Source: Meridianimarinicoccus aquatilis (GTDB lineage: Bacteria; Pseudomonadota; Alphaproteobacteria; Rhodobacterales; Rhodobacteraceae). From it: a stretch of DNA of 64,000 nt. The stretch lies in assembly GCF_004358675.1 (NCBI RefSeq), contig NZ_SMZO01000018.1, positions 1 to 64,000 of the forward strand, read 5' to 3'. The position numbers and the translations under genes are program-made. A model generated the notes under the pieces. It did no database searches and had not been told where the DNA came from. It saw nothing but the letters and a program-made list of their open reading frames with translations. Below, in pieces: positions 25,495 through 34,509 of the stretch. Numbering within the stretch: position 1 is the first letter of the stretch; every line of letters begins with the position of its first letter.

Positions 25495-28400
25495 TGATGG
25501 TCATCCTTCCAAAATGCCCGGCCCCGTACCGGTCAGAAACCTGCGCAACTTCAAAGTTATATGGCTCTGCTACTCCGTCAGATGCTCGCATTGCCGCCGA
25601 ATAGTTCCAGTTCGCTTGCCAGATGATTTCTTCACGGCGCAACGCACCGTTTGTGAAGATGCGCACCACATAGGTTTCCGCAGCCTCACCCAAGGGCACA
25701 TCAACCAGCGACCAAATATCCCCATCTATTCGCGTGCGCCGAACCCAACTGAGAAGATGGTCCCCCCCTGTCAAAACACGGTTGCGCAGATGCACCGGGG
25801 CATAGGGTCGCAAACCATTGCCTTGGAACGTTTGCTCGAATGGCACGAAATTCGGACCACTTAGTGGCTGGCTGGCCGGCCCGACGCGGTAAAAGCGCGA
25901 CAGCCCCCTTTCACTCGACCCAAGGTCAATTTGTTCGAGCCCGCCCTCCAGCAGAACAACCATGCTGCCCTCGGGCCACACGTCCGGAATATCGCCATCC
26001 GTTCCTAGTTGGCCCCGCAAACGCAGGCTCAGATCGTATGTGTCTGGACCAACAAGTTCTGCGCGTTCGAACTGAAAAATCTCCCATTCCGATGCTGAAC
26101 CATCACCGATCGCCATTGCATTGGCCCCGTTGAGCATTTCTGTTGTCGGCACAGAACTCAACGCGCCGTCGGACAACTCCACGCGAAGCGGAGCGCCTCG
26201 GTCCACGATGCCAGGAGTTGCCCGCGCCATCTCACTCCGTGTGAGACCAACGATGCTAGGGCCCGCGACCAACGTATTCAGCCGATAATCAGCATCACTG
26301 CTGGAGCTATAGACGGCAACCTGACCCGGCCAGGGCCGCGCCGCGACAGCAATATAGGGCGCGTGGGCAACGGCATCGCTTTGCAACAAGGGCAAATCCA
26401 TGAAAATACCGGTGGGCGGAACCGCAGCTTGCCGTGTCTGAATGCGCGGGATTTCTTCCACCGCAGGGCCGGGCAAATAGATAGCGGGTTCCACCCGAGT
26501 AGCCTCAAGTATCTGAAGGCCGTGTTGTTCACTTCTGTCGATGCGATAACGCGCACCGCCCGCATCATCTGCCAACTGCACCACATCGCCCGCTCCGATC
26601 TCCATGCGTGACGGCGGCAAAGCAAACTTCGCCGTATCCCGGCCCGCACGCGCTTCGGCAAGCCAACGTTCGGTAATTCCGCGCGCCTCGGCTGCTGTCA
26701 GCACAAGATTGAGTTCCGATTGCGCCGCCGACACGGCTTCAGACCCCGGCAGAGCCGTCTCAATCGCAGACACCTCAAAGCTGCCATCTGCTCCGATATA
26801 GTTGAGCCGAACGCGATCAGAAAGCTCAGCGCTGGCTGATCTGCTGCGCTCCAGATCGCTGGCCTGATCGGGATGCTGGGCAAGATCCTCGCCCGTCAAC
26901 GAAGCAACAGCCCTGCCACTTCGGTTCTGAAAAACAAGCCGCCCGTCCCGCTCGTGCACGTCCATGCCGTATGCCAGCATCAATGGCTCCAACGCTTGCC
27001 TCGCGCTCCCGACATCCGAAACGGCATATCCACGCACCAAACCGTGCAGATTGCCAACATCCGGGTCCTTCAACCCAGCACCAAGACAGATTTCCCGTAC
27101 TACACTGGACAGCAGTTGCGCCCCCGTGCGGCCGTTCAGCCAATGCCCGCGAATATAGTTCGGCCCATCACTCCAAACCTCAGACAACCCGGGGAACCAA
27201 GGATAAGGGCGCGCGTCCCACGCCCAAACATGTGCACGGCTCATGTCGACCATGGGTCCACCGTACAGGCCGGACGTTGGGTTATTCGCCGGCTCGGCCC
27301 AATGTGCAAATGACGCCCGAAGGTACTGCATCTGTATCAGATCATCCCGCGCCCCGCTCGACGCACGTGGCAAAAGCGACTCTGATGACTTTGGGTCGAT
27401 GAACTTGTTAGGTTGGTTTGTGCCCTTGTCGATGGCCGCACAGCCCAATTCGGTAAACCAAATCGGTTTCGATTGTGGTTGCCATTCTGTCGGCGCAGAT
27501 TGCCGGACACCGCCAATACGATTGTGATGCGGCAACGCCCACCACGACCTTATGTCTTTGTAGCGAAACACCCACGGCTCGCCATAAGCACCATCGGTGA
27601 TCGGCGCGCGCAACTGCGCCTCGGATGCCTGCGCATCGGGATAGTACCAATCAAACCCTTCCCCGCCAGCCACATTGGATTTTAGATACTCAATGTCATA
27701 GATGCTTTCCCAGGCAGCATCGGCGTGACCTTCGCCATCGCGCCAGTCGGACAGCGGCATGTAATTGTCGATCCCAATGAAATCGATCTCGGGATGCGCC
27801 CAAAGCGGGTCAAGATGAAAGAAATGATCCCCCGATCCGTCTTGCGGCGTGAACCCGAAATACTCCGACCAATCGGCCGCGTAACCCAGTTTGACTCCGC
27901 CACCAAGAAGCGCACGCACCTCACCAACCAATGCCATGAAAGCCTGAACAGCCGGAAAGCTGTTCCCTACGCCGCGGATCTGCGTCAACGCGCGCATTTC
28001 CGAACCGATACAAAAACTATCAACGCCACCAGCCGCCCGGCAAAGGGCAGCATTGTGCAAAATAAACCGCCGAAGCGACCATTCCTGCGGCCCGGAATAG
28101 CTGACGCTTCCCGGGGAAACTATGAAATCAGCTGCTGTCGCAGTTCCGAAGAACGCTGCAACTTCCGCAGCAGCGGTTGCGCTTCCGTCCGTCGATCCTG
28201 GCAATCCTGGGGCAATGGACGTTGTAATTCGTCCACGCCAAGGCAGCTCTGCTTGCCCGGTCGCCCCTGTCCATGGATCTGGCAAAGTATTTCCGGGAAG
28301 TTGTTCCATCAGGATGAACGGATAGAACATCACTCTTTTACCACGCGCGTTCATATTGCGGATCGCTTCGATCACACTGGCATCAGCCGGGGTTCCCCCA

Positions 28401-29416
28401 TAAACCGACTTGCCATCAACACGCGGAACTTCCTCAGCCGCGACCCGGTTCACGCCCGCCACATTCCACTGCATAGGCGCGCCATCCGCATACTTATGCT
28501 CGACCTTTGGCTTGATCTGAGCAGATCCACACCGCAAGTCATCGCCAAACCACGACACAACGAGAGAGATCGACTGACAGTTCGGCAACTCCGTTTGCAG
28601 CGCATCCATCGACGCAAGAAAGTCTGTCGCGGCCATGGTGTTGTGCATATTGGCGGCAACATTCCGACCCGGACCCTCTGCGTAATAGACCGGCGAGGTT
28701 GCAAGCGAGTATTCACCGGTGCCCGGGATCAGCGCGACAGCTCGAATGCCGTCAACCATAGACCGCGCCGCGTCCATTGCTTCTTCTTGCTCTGGGCGCA
28801 CCACCTCAAAAGTGAATTGTGGCACGCGGTTGCCAAATGGAGTCAGATCAAGATCCTCAAGGACCACATAGGCCGTGCCCCGATACGCCGGTGCTAACTC
28901 TGCACCTTCAATTGCCGCGATCTTGGGATCAGCCTGCTGGGTATCAGAGCCGGGATAGACGCGAACCGACAAGCTGTCGCGCTCCAACTCCTGACCATCC
29001 GCCCAAATCCGGGCAACATGCCCGATCTGCCCTTCACACAATGCAATCGCCAGACTGACGCTATAGCTGTAGGTCGTGACGCTCGTCCCGCCACCGCCGC
29101 CGCCCTTGCCGCCAGAAACACGCTCAGTGCTGGCTTGCTCGGAAAACTGCGAAGCCCAGATGACCTGACCCGCCATGCGCATTCGACCATAGACTTGCGG
29201 AACTGGGGCACCTTCGCTGGCGCCGGTCAGCCGGAACCGCTCCACCCGGCCACGCTCAACAACTTCCGAACCAGAGCCCATAAGTTGCTGGTCGATCAGC
29301 TGACCAACAGTTGCACCAACAGCACGCCCAAGGACCGCTGCCGACAAGCCAAGAACGGAGCCGCCAACAGCTCCGCCAGCAGCTCCGCCAGCCGCCGATA
29401 AAAGCAATGTTGCCAT
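25487..29416 (-). CDS. GTA g15: baseplate fibre 'megatron' protein
   Basis: A 1309-residue protein that starts MATLLLSAAGGAAGGA, a Gly/Ala-rich N-terminus, followed by the GTA TIM-barrel-like domain (about 400-750, for example GSEMRALTQIRG and FIGIDNYMPLSDW) and a phage-tail-type domain (about 800-1050). In R. capsulatus this protein closes the baseplate and contacts the recipient cell. The ATG at 29416 overlaps the peptidase stop by one base (TAATG). Upstream in-frame codons belong to the peptidase gene in another frame. Confidence 0.92.
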   Translation of the reverse strand: MATLLLSAAGGAAGGAVGGSVLGLSAAVLGRAVGATVGQLIDQQLMGSGSEVVERGRVERFRLTGASEGAPVPQVYGRMRMAGQVIWASQFSEQASTERVSGGKGGGGGGTSVTTYSYSVSLAIALCEGQIGHVARIWADGQELERDSLSVRVYPGSDTQQADPKIAAIEGAELAPAYRGTAYVVLEDLDLTPFGNRVPQFTFEVVRPEQEEAMDAARSMVDGIRAVALIPGTGEYSLATSPVYYAEGPGRNVAANMHNTMAATDFLASMDALQTELPNCQSISLVVSWFGDDLRCGSAQIKPKVEHKYADGAPMQWNVAGVNRVAAEEVPRVDGKSVYGGTPADASVIEAIRNMNARGKRVMFYPFILMEQLPGNTLPDPWTGATGQAELPWRGRITTSIAPGLPGSTDGSATAAAEVAAFFGTATAADFIVSPGSVSYSGPQEWSLRRFILHNAALCRAAGGVDSFCIGSEMRALTQIRGVGNSFPAVQAFMALVGEVRALLGGGVKLGYAADWSEYFGFTPQDGSGDHFFHLDPLWAHPEIDFIGIDNYMPLSDWRDGEGHADAAWESIYDIEYLKSNVAGGEGFDWYYPDAQASEAQLRAPITDGAYGEPWVFRYKDIRSWWALPHHNRIGGVRQSAPTEWQPQSKPIWFTELGCAAIDKGTNQPNKFIDPKSSESLLPRASSGARDDLIQMQYLRASFAHWAEPANNPTSGLYGGPMVDMSRAHVWAWDARPYPWFPGLSEVWSDGPNYIRGHWLNGRTGAQLLSSVVREICLGAGLKDPDVGNLHGLVRGYAVSDVGSARQALEPLMLAYGMDVHERDGRLVFQNRSGRAVASLTGEDLAQHPDQASDLERSRSASAELSDRVRLNYIGADGSFEVSAIETALPGSEAVSAAQSELNLVLTAAEARGITERWLAEARAGRDTAKFALPPSRMEIGAGDVVQLADDAGGARYRIDRSEQHGLQILEATRVEPAIYLPGPAVEEIPRIQTRQAAVPPTGIFMDLPLLQSDAVAHAPYIAVAARPWPGQVAVYSSSSDADYRLNTLVAGPSIVGLTRSEMARATPGIVDRGAPLRVELSDGALSSVPTTEMLNGANAMAIGDGSASEWEIFQFERAELVGPDTYDLSLRLRGQLGTDGDIPDVWPEGSMVVLLEGGLEQIDLGSSERGLSRFYRVGPASQPLSGPNFVPFEQTFQGNGLRPYAPVHLRNRVLTGGDHLLSWVRRTRIDGDIWSLVDVPLGEAAETYVVRIFTNGALRREEIIWQANWNYSAAMRASDGVAEPYNFEVAQVSDRYGAGHFGRMTIND

Positions 29417-29859
29417 TATGACGTCTCCTCGGGAAAGGCAAAGCGCGCGACGATGCGGCGACGCCAAGGCTCAGACAAAGGGCTTTCGACCACACCGTGC
29501 CGCTCGTATGCGTGCACGAAGCGCGCATCGCGACCAGTAAAGGATTGCATCCCAAGATGCTTTGCGATGCTTCCGTCCCTCATTCGGAATAACAACACAT
29601 CCCCAACTGCCTCTGACGCAAGCGGTCGTTCAACCAACCAGCGACGTGCAGCGCGCCATAGTGCTTCCTCGCCCTGCGGCTCCGCCCAATCACGGCTGTA
29701 AAACGGAATAGACTCCGGCTCCGCTCCGTACAAATCACGCCAAACGCCGCGTAGAAGTCCAAGACAATCGCACCCGGCGCCCTTGCGGGTCGCTTGATGG
29801 CGATAAGGCGTGCCAATCCAACTCCTTGCAACGGCAATACTCTTCTCCGCATATGTCAT
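29416..29859 (-). CDS. GTA g14: NlpC/P60-type cell-wall peptidase
   Basis: A 147-residue NlpC/P60 protein. The catalytic cysteine is Cys32 in GCDCLGLLRGVW; the histidine lies in IAKHLGMQ. In the particle it sits in the tail tip and locally cleaves peptidoglycan during DNA delivery. The start at 29859 gives the ATGA overlap with g13 that is typical of the cluster. Confidence 0.9.
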   Translation of the reverse strand: MTYAEKSIAVARSWIGTPYRHQATRKGAGCDCLGLLRGVWRDLYGAEPESIPFYSRDWAEPQGEEALWRAARRWLVERPLASEAVGDVLLFRMRDGSIAKHLGMQSFTGRDARFVHAYERHGVVESPLSEPWRRRIVARFAFPEETS

Positions 29860-30743
29860 TGGTTCATGCTCCCGCCTGCGTTGCTGTCCCCATTCCGGGG
29901 GTAGGCCATCAGCCAATCCTCACCAGGGATGTGGGGAAATCCGCGAAAATTCAGGAAGTTGTTGAATTTGTTGCGACAAGTATCTGCTCGCTTGTCGCAG
30001 CCGACGCGAAGACGAACCAGATCCCCAACTGCCGGTGCCGCCCGTAATTCCTGCCACAACCGCATTTGGCGTTCCGTGCCGATCAGCTCATCCGACTTGA
30101 TCATCGCCGCAAGACCACTTGCATTTCCGCTGACCATCTCAAAATGACCTCGCACAAACCAATCGACCCCGTAGCCACCAAGACCGGACAAAGTGAATTG
30201 TTGGCGGCCAAGCACGCTCGCAATCTGCGCGGTTGCCACGAACGGCGCACCAGCAAGACTGACTTTGCATTGACCGTCGCCCAAGTTGGCCGAGCATTGC
30301 CGCTGAAAGACCCGCCCATGCGGCTGGTTCATACGTTCGCTCAACCCACGCAATTCAGCGCGAAAAGCACCGCCGCCAGACTGTACTTCGCCGATAGTTC
30401 CGTCGAACAGCAAATGACGTTCTGCCGGAGCTTTCCAATTCACAAGCCACGCCCGAACAGCGGCGCTATCGAAACGTCCCGCGACAAGATCCGCCTCTGT
30501 GACCGACGCATCGCTTAAGGCGCCCAAGGCCTCGCCATTGTCCACGGACAGCCCGGTTGTTTGCTGAATAGCTTGCCCTGTCAGGCCCGTATCGGCCCTA
30601 AATACGACTCCGTCGAAGCTGATATCCTTGTCGTGATCGGTAAACCCAAAAGTCTCACCATCCTGCCGCTGCACAGACCAGCAGCGGCACAGGTTGGTCA
30701 CTCCAGTAGCGAGATGCGCTGCCAGCGCTGCCTGCAACGCCAT
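29856..30743 (-). CDS. GTA g13: tail hub protein (DUF2163)
   Basis: A 295-residue DUF2163 protein. The N-terminal pattern CRCWSVQRQDGETFGFTDHD and the CDKRADTCRNKFNNFLNFRG segment with paired cysteines near the C-terminus are characteristic. The cysteine cluster resembles the iron-sulfur-binding site reported for the R. capsulatus hub. It connects the distal tail protein to the megatron. One-base overlap with g12. Confidence 0.9.
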   Translation of the reverse strand: MALQAALAAHLATGVTNLCRCWSVQRQDGETFGFTDHDKDISFDGVVFRADTGLTGQAIQQTTGLSVDNGEALGALSDASVTEADLVAGRFDSAAVRAWLVNWKAPAERHLLFDGTIGEVQSGGGAFRAELRGLSERMNQPHGRVFQRQCSANLGDGQCKVSLAGAPFVATAQIASVLGRQQFTLSGLGGYGVDWFVRGHFEMVSGNASGLAAMIKSDELIGTERQMRLWQELRAAPAVGDLVRLRVGCDKRADTCRNKFNNFLNFRGFPHIPGEDWLMAYPRNGDSNAGGSMNQ

Positions 30744-31372
30744 CAGACCCGGACTTCCAGAACAGGCACATCAGGTACATCGCCGGCTTGAAAGCTTGAG
30801 ACAGATGTCACGATTTGGTCTGTTTCAAAGCGCACGGGAACATCAAACTCGAACCCGGCGGTAACGACGGCACCTTCCGCCGGTGGCAAGAGAAACACGA
30901 TGGCACCAGCCACCGAGTCCACCGCAAACGCCGCGCCCGGTTGCTCTGCACCATCAACCGCGACGCGCACGGTCTGATCCACAGGCTTACTGATGGGCCG
31001 CAGATAGCTTTCAGAACCGGACGCATAAACTTTACAAAGCGAAAACCGCAGCGTGGCGCCATCGCCGACGCCAATCTCCTGATCACCGGCGCTCACGTCT
31101 TCAGACGGCAAGCAACTCTTGTAGTCTGCCCAATCCTTCCAGCGAAACCCGTTCAATTGCCCCTGACGTGCCTCAAAGAAGGCGATGAGCGTGGACACAT
31201 CATCAAGAGACCGAACGCCCATGCCCGCATCATATCGGCGGCGGGAATGCGCCCATGGCGAATTGCGCTCTTCATAACCATTAGCAAGGGTGACAACTTC
31301 GGTCCGACGCACCGGCCCCCCGGCAGAACCAAAGCTTAGCGATGTCGGAAAGCGGACTTCATGAAATCCCAT
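30743..31372 (-). CDS. GTA g12: distal tail protein (DUF2460)
   Basis: A 209-residue DUF2460 protein: MGFHEVRFPTSLSFGSAGGP at the N-terminus, then NSPWAHSRRRYDAG. It forms the distal-tail ring on which the hub assembles. It follows the tape-measure gene after 21 bases. Confidence 0.92.
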   Translation of the reverse strand: MGFHEVRFPTSLSFGSAGGPVRRTEVVTLANGYEERNSPWAHSRRRYDAGMGVRSLDDVSTLIAFFEARQGQLNGFRWKDWADYKSCLPSEDVSAGDQEIGVGDGATLRFSLCKVYASGSESYLRPISKPVDQTVRVAVDGAEQPGAAFAVDSVAGAIVFLLPPAEGAVVTAGFEFDVPVRFETDQIVTSVSSFQAGDVPDVPVLEVRV

Positions 31373-31393
31373 AGTGTATCCTTCCTTTAAGCG

Positions 31394-32059
31394 TCAACGA
31401 TTTCGCTGGCCGCGCCCAAGCGCCCGGCTCACCTGCGAAGCGATCTGCCCCTGCGACCGCTGAAAGCTCGTCGCGTCCGGTGTGGTTACGTTCATCACAA
31501 CTGTGACAGGCTGGCCGCCCCCATCGCTGCGCACGCCAAGCTTGCCGTCTGATCCACGGGTCAGTGGCATGATCGCCTCTGGCCCGGCCTCGCCCATCAA
31601 GCCGGTACCGCCCCGCATGGGAAACGTCGTTGGCCCACTCACAACCCCGCCGCGCGCGAACGGCATAACCCGTCCTTGCGAAAAGGGGGCTCCATTGGCA
31701 AAGGGCATCGCTCCGCTGATCAAAGCCTCAATTCCGGCCCCAGCCATCTGGCCGACATGTTTGGTCACCGGATTGAGTGCCGCGGAATATGCCGACCCAA
31801 TGATTGACTCCCCAACTTGCCGAAGAGCGTCTGACGCCTTCATCCCGTCAAACACCAGACCTTCGAACGCGCCTCGCAAACCACGGCTGATCCCATTCGA
31901 CAACGTCCGAACTTCGCGCCCCGTATCCGACATCGTCGTGCGTATTTGCTGCAACTCACCGGAAAAGGTTGACGCCACGCTCTGCGCACCGGCCAGGCTT
32001 TCTTCAAGTCCCCGCATTTGCGCCTCAAATTCGTCTGTCCCGTCCAACTCAACCATCAT
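31394..32059 (-). CDS. GTA g11: tail tape measure protein
   Basis: A 221-residue tape measure protein. An N-terminal coiled-coil-like region (residues 8-55) precedes a Gly/Pro-rich second half with the typical FARGGVVSGPTTFPMRGGTGLMGEAGPE segment split across residues 130-165. The shortness fits the short GTA tail. It overlaps g10.1 by 11 bases. GTG/ATG choice at the start (32059 or 32056) is open. Confidence 0.9.
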   Translation of the reverse strand: MMVELDGTDEFEAQMRGLEESLAGAQSVASTFSGELQQIRTTMSDTGREVRTLSNGISRGLRGAFEGLVFDGMKASDALRQVGESIIGSAYSAALNPVTKHVGQMAGAGIEALISGAMPFANGAPFSQGRVMPFARGGVVSGPTTFPMRGGTGLMGEAGPEAIMPLTRGSDGKLGVRSDGGGQPVTVVMNVTTPDATSFQRSQGQIASQVSRALGRGQRNR

Positions 32060-32252
32060 CCAAATCTTTCTTTGTATCCGGGAACCGCTGCATCAGGTCT
32101 TGCAACCGCGCTCGGTCCAGCGGGGCCCCGTCCTGACCAACCCCAAGCATCACGAACAATTCGGCTGGGGTCAGTTTCCAGAATTCATCGGGCTTCAATC
32201 CAAGCCCATGCAGACCGGCGCGCATCATTCCCGGCCAATCAAGCCTGCTCAT
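32049..32252 (-). CDS. GTA g10.1: small tail assembly protein
   Basis: A 67-residue protein (MSRLDWPGMMRAGLHGLGL) of the phage tail assembly chaperone type found between TAC and tape measure genes. Motifs LKPDEFWKLTPAEL and LGV are family-like. The ATG overlaps the g10 stop (ATGA) and the end overlaps g11, which fixes the frame. The open frame extends upstream inside g10, but coupling supports this internal start. Confidence 0.82.
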   Translation of the reverse strand: MSRLDWPGMMRAGLHGLGLKPDEFWKLTPAELFVMLGVGQDGAPLDRARLQDLMQRFPDTKKDLDDG

Positions 32253-32569
32253 TTGGCCTCGGGCACAGTGAATGCGCGGACCAGCAATTGAGCGGCGGCT
32301 TGCGCGGCGACAAGCGGTCCGCCTTCGATATCGGCACGCAACAGATCTTTTGCGCCAATATCCCAACCACCGCCACGCAGCCCGGCCACGACCAACGCCA
32401 GAACATCCCGAGTTGAACATTCGCCAGTTTCGAACCGCCGAACGAGATCCACGAGGGTTCCGACCTCCAGGCCCGCCTCCAGCTCAGCCAACGCGCCAAG
32501 CGTAAGCTTCATGCGCCGCGGCGTGCCATCAACCGACAATGCCACTTCTCCAGTCCAAGGGTTCGCCAT
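32249..32569 (-). CDS. GTA g10: tail assembly chaperone
   Basis: A 106-residue GTA TAC-family protein (ANPWTGEVALSVDGTPRRMKL at the N-terminus). It is expected to help polymerise the tail tube around the tape measure and is probably not kept in the mature particle. The start is ATG 32569, which shares bases with the g9 stop (TGATG); GTG 32572 is an alternative. Confidence 0.88.
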   Translation of the reverse strand: MANPWTGEVALSVDGTPRRMKLTLGALAELEAGLEVGTLVDLVRRFETGECSTRDVLALVVAGLRGGGWDIGAKDLLRADIEGGPLVAAQAAAQLLVRAFTVPEAK

Positions 32570-32982
32570 CACAGCGCCGTAAAGCTAAGCGACCCCGACG
32601 ACGCCATAGACATTTCATAAGATGCCTCTCCGTCATGGCTTCCGGCATACTCAAGCGTGGTGATCTGAAACGCGCCCTCGACGACACCGAAATCAGGGAT
32701 AAACACCTGAAATTTCGGCACTATTCCTGCGAAAAACACCTCACGGGCCCGAGCGTCTGTAGCGGCGTCTCGAAAAACGCCAGACCCGGACAAGCTCGCC
32801 GATCGCATCCCTGCACCACCAAGCAACTCGCGCCAGCCACCGGCACTGTCGAGGCTGGTCACATCCACCGTTTCCGCGTTGAAGCTGATGCGGCTGGCAC
32901 GCAGTCCCGCGACAGTCTGAAAGTCACCTGCCCCATCGATGTCGAGTTTGATCAACAGGTCCTTGCCATTTTGAACAGCCAT
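32569..32982 (-). CDS. GTA g9: major tail (tube) protein
   Basis: A 137-residue tail-tube protein starting MAVQNGKDLLIKLDIDG. VDVTSLDSAGGWRELLGGAG and the GSGVFRDAA segment are typical of GTA/TP901-1-like tube subunits. The ATG at 32982 is chosen over an upstream in-frame codon (33024) because homologues begin with MA-x-QNGKDLL. It is separated from g8 by 19 bases. Confidence 0.92.
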   Translation of the reverse strand: MAVQNGKDLLIKLDIDGAGDFQTVAGLRASRISFNAETVDVTSLDSAGGWRELLGGAGMRSASLSGSGVFRDAATDARAREVFFAGIVPKFQVFIPDFGVVEGAFQITTLEYAGSHDGEASYEMSMASSGSLSFTAL

Positions 32983-33001
32983 GTCAGTCTCCGATCCAAT
33001 T

Positions 33002-33403
33002 TCAAATGTCGTCAAGGAAGGCACGGAAAGTCATTTCAACCCGCCGCCGAATTCCGTTTCGGTCCCGCCGCGCTACGGCGCGTTCAAATCGCAATGAAAC
33101 AACCCGGCCCCGCGATAGGCTAAGCGGCATGCCGACAAGCGCAGCCTCCACAGTTGCCGCCGTCTGTTTGAGCAGGTGGAAGCCGCCCCCATCCCCAACC
33201 ACAGAAACGGCAAAGCGATGCTGTGCCGCATGGCCGGTCTTGTCGGACCTGTCGCGCACATCCTCGGGGCCCAGCGCGACATAAAGAGACGGAGGTAGAC
33301 CCGCTGGCGGTGCGTCAAAGACGGGAACTGCGCTCAACGCACCATCCTCACTCAAACGCTCAAACACGGCGGTCTGAAGGGGTGCAGAAAGAGCATAGGT
33401 CAT
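33002..33403 (-). CDS. GTA g8: tail terminator (DUF3168)
   Basis: A 133-residue DUF3168 protein (MTYALSAPLQTAVFERL). It caps the tail tube and joins it to the head connector. The start at 33403 gives a four-base overlap with g7. Ends VEMTFRAFLDDI, as usual in the family. Confidence 0.9.
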   Translation of the reverse strand: MTYALSAPLQTAVFERLSEDGALSAVPVFDAPPAGLPPSLYVALGPEDVRDRSDKTGHAAQHRFAVSVVGDGGGFHLLKQTAATVEAALVGMPLSLSRGRVVSLRFERAVARRDRNGIRRRVEMTFRAFLDDI

Positions 33404-33738
33404 ACTGTGACCTCCTCGATGGCGCGGCATTCCACAAAGCGTCCAGCCGGGTCAGCTTCGCTGACTGCAATAATGTCAAAGATGCGGGTGCCATGGCGAA
33501 ACCGATCCTTTGGGTGGGGCCGAGACGGTGCGCCATAAGGCGCGCCCACAACAGTCACCCGGAAAGGCACCCGCGAAACTCCGGCGGCACCGTCCAGCAG
33601 CTCACGACCTGTCAAAGGCTCCAGACACGCGTAATGCGCTCCCTTCGCCCGCCAGACAGAAACGTTGCCTCCCGCTCCGTCTGGCTCCACCACCTGTTCC
33701 TCAAGCGTAACAAGCCACCGAAGTTGCGAGCGTTTCAT
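33400..33738 (-). CDS. GTA g7: head closure (stopper) protein
   Basis: A 112-residue head-tail adaptor of the SPP1 gp16-like group: LRWLVTLEEQVVEPDGAGG at the N-terminus and a compact beta-barrel pattern. It closes the portal vertex. Four-base overlaps on both sides (with g6 and g8). Confidence 0.88.
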   Translation of the reverse strand: MKRSQLRWLVTLEEQVVEPDGAGGNVSVWRAKGAHYACLEPLTGRELLDGAAGVSRVPFRVTVVGAPYGAPSRPHPKDRFRHGTRIFDIIAVSEADPAGRFVECRAIEEVTV

Positions 33739-34334
33739 GCGACAACCCCGCCCAAAACACGCACCGTCCGATAGCGCTCAATCAGCGTGGACACCCCGAA
33801 GGGCATGTTCCCATCGTGCTCTACGATCTCATGACGCAGCTCATAGAAATGCGCGGCAAGAAGCAGCACAGCATGCGCAAGATCCGGCGGCATCGCGTCC
33901 CAAGCCGCACTGTAGCCAGCGGTAAATGACAGCACGGCGTGGCCCAGGGCGGGAATGTCGGGAAGACAGGGCGCAACCGAATGCATAAGGGGGCGATGCG
34001 TGTCTTCCTCCAAAACGACCTCGCCCATGTCGATCGGGTTCATATCCCCGGTCCGCGAATAGACGGTCAGCGACACCAGCGCGGTGACTGGGGCAACCGG
34101 CAGTGCCTGCACTTGCGGGCTCCGCCACGCAGACACAGTCCATCGTAACGCGCGTTCGAACAGCAGCTTGCCTGTCCGCGCTTCAACAGCAGCCAATGCC
34201 GCCCGCAACGCAGTCTCTAGCACCGTGTCCTGCAAATCGTCGTCGGCAAACCCGGTCCCAAGACGCAAGTGCGCCCGCAACGCAGGAATGGGTAACTCTA
34301 CTGTTGGAATGGGCGTGAGTTCGACAAGCTTCAT
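33735..34334 (-). CDS. GTA g6: head-tail connector (adaptor) protein
   Basis: A 199-residue helical adaptor of the phage gp6-like group. It contains a DDDLQDTVLETALRAALAAVEARTG-type helix split over residues 35-60 and WRSPQVQALPVAPV. The start at 34334 (MKLVELTPIP) has GGAGA eight bases upstream, better than the in-frame ATG at 34358. A 175-base gap with a hairpin separates it from the capsid gene. Confidence 0.88.
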   Translation of the reverse strand: MKLVELTPIPTVELPIPALRAHLRLGTGFADDDLQDTVLETALRAALAAVEARTGKLLFERALRWTVSAWRSPQVQALPVAPVTALVSLTVYSRTGDMNPIDMGEVVLEEDTHRPLMHSVAPCLPDIPALGHAVLSFTAGYSAAWDAMPPDLAHAVLLLAAHFYELRHEIVEHDGNMPFGVSTLIERYRTVRVLGGVVA

Positions 34335-34441
34335 GAATTCGTCTCCGAATTTGGGCAAAGGTACGGGTCAGAACCCGGATCAAGGCGGGGCAGCCGCCCT
34401 TCCGTGCTGCTCTGACGGAGGGGAAAGCTGGACAACACGTG

Positions 34442-34499
34442 CCATTGGCAAGCGACCGCCCCTTTAGGTCACGCGCTGCAAGACCGCGTGACCCAATGG
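34442..34499. other. Nested hairpin between GTA capsid gene and g6
   Basis: Inner stem GGTCACGCG (34467-34475) / CGCGTGACC (34485-34493) with a 9-base loop; outer arms CCATTGG (34442-34448) / CCAATGG (34493-34499). It lies just after the capsid stop (34510, minus strand). No T run follows, so it likely limits read-through or protects the capsid message. Confidence 0.55.
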
Positions 34500-34509
34500 G
34501 CAGCCGTGG

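Noticed and set aside
27725-28897. A 390-codon open frame on the plus strand opposite the GTA megatron gene
   Set aside because: Antisense of g15, composition without hydrophobic core pattern, no ribosome binding site.
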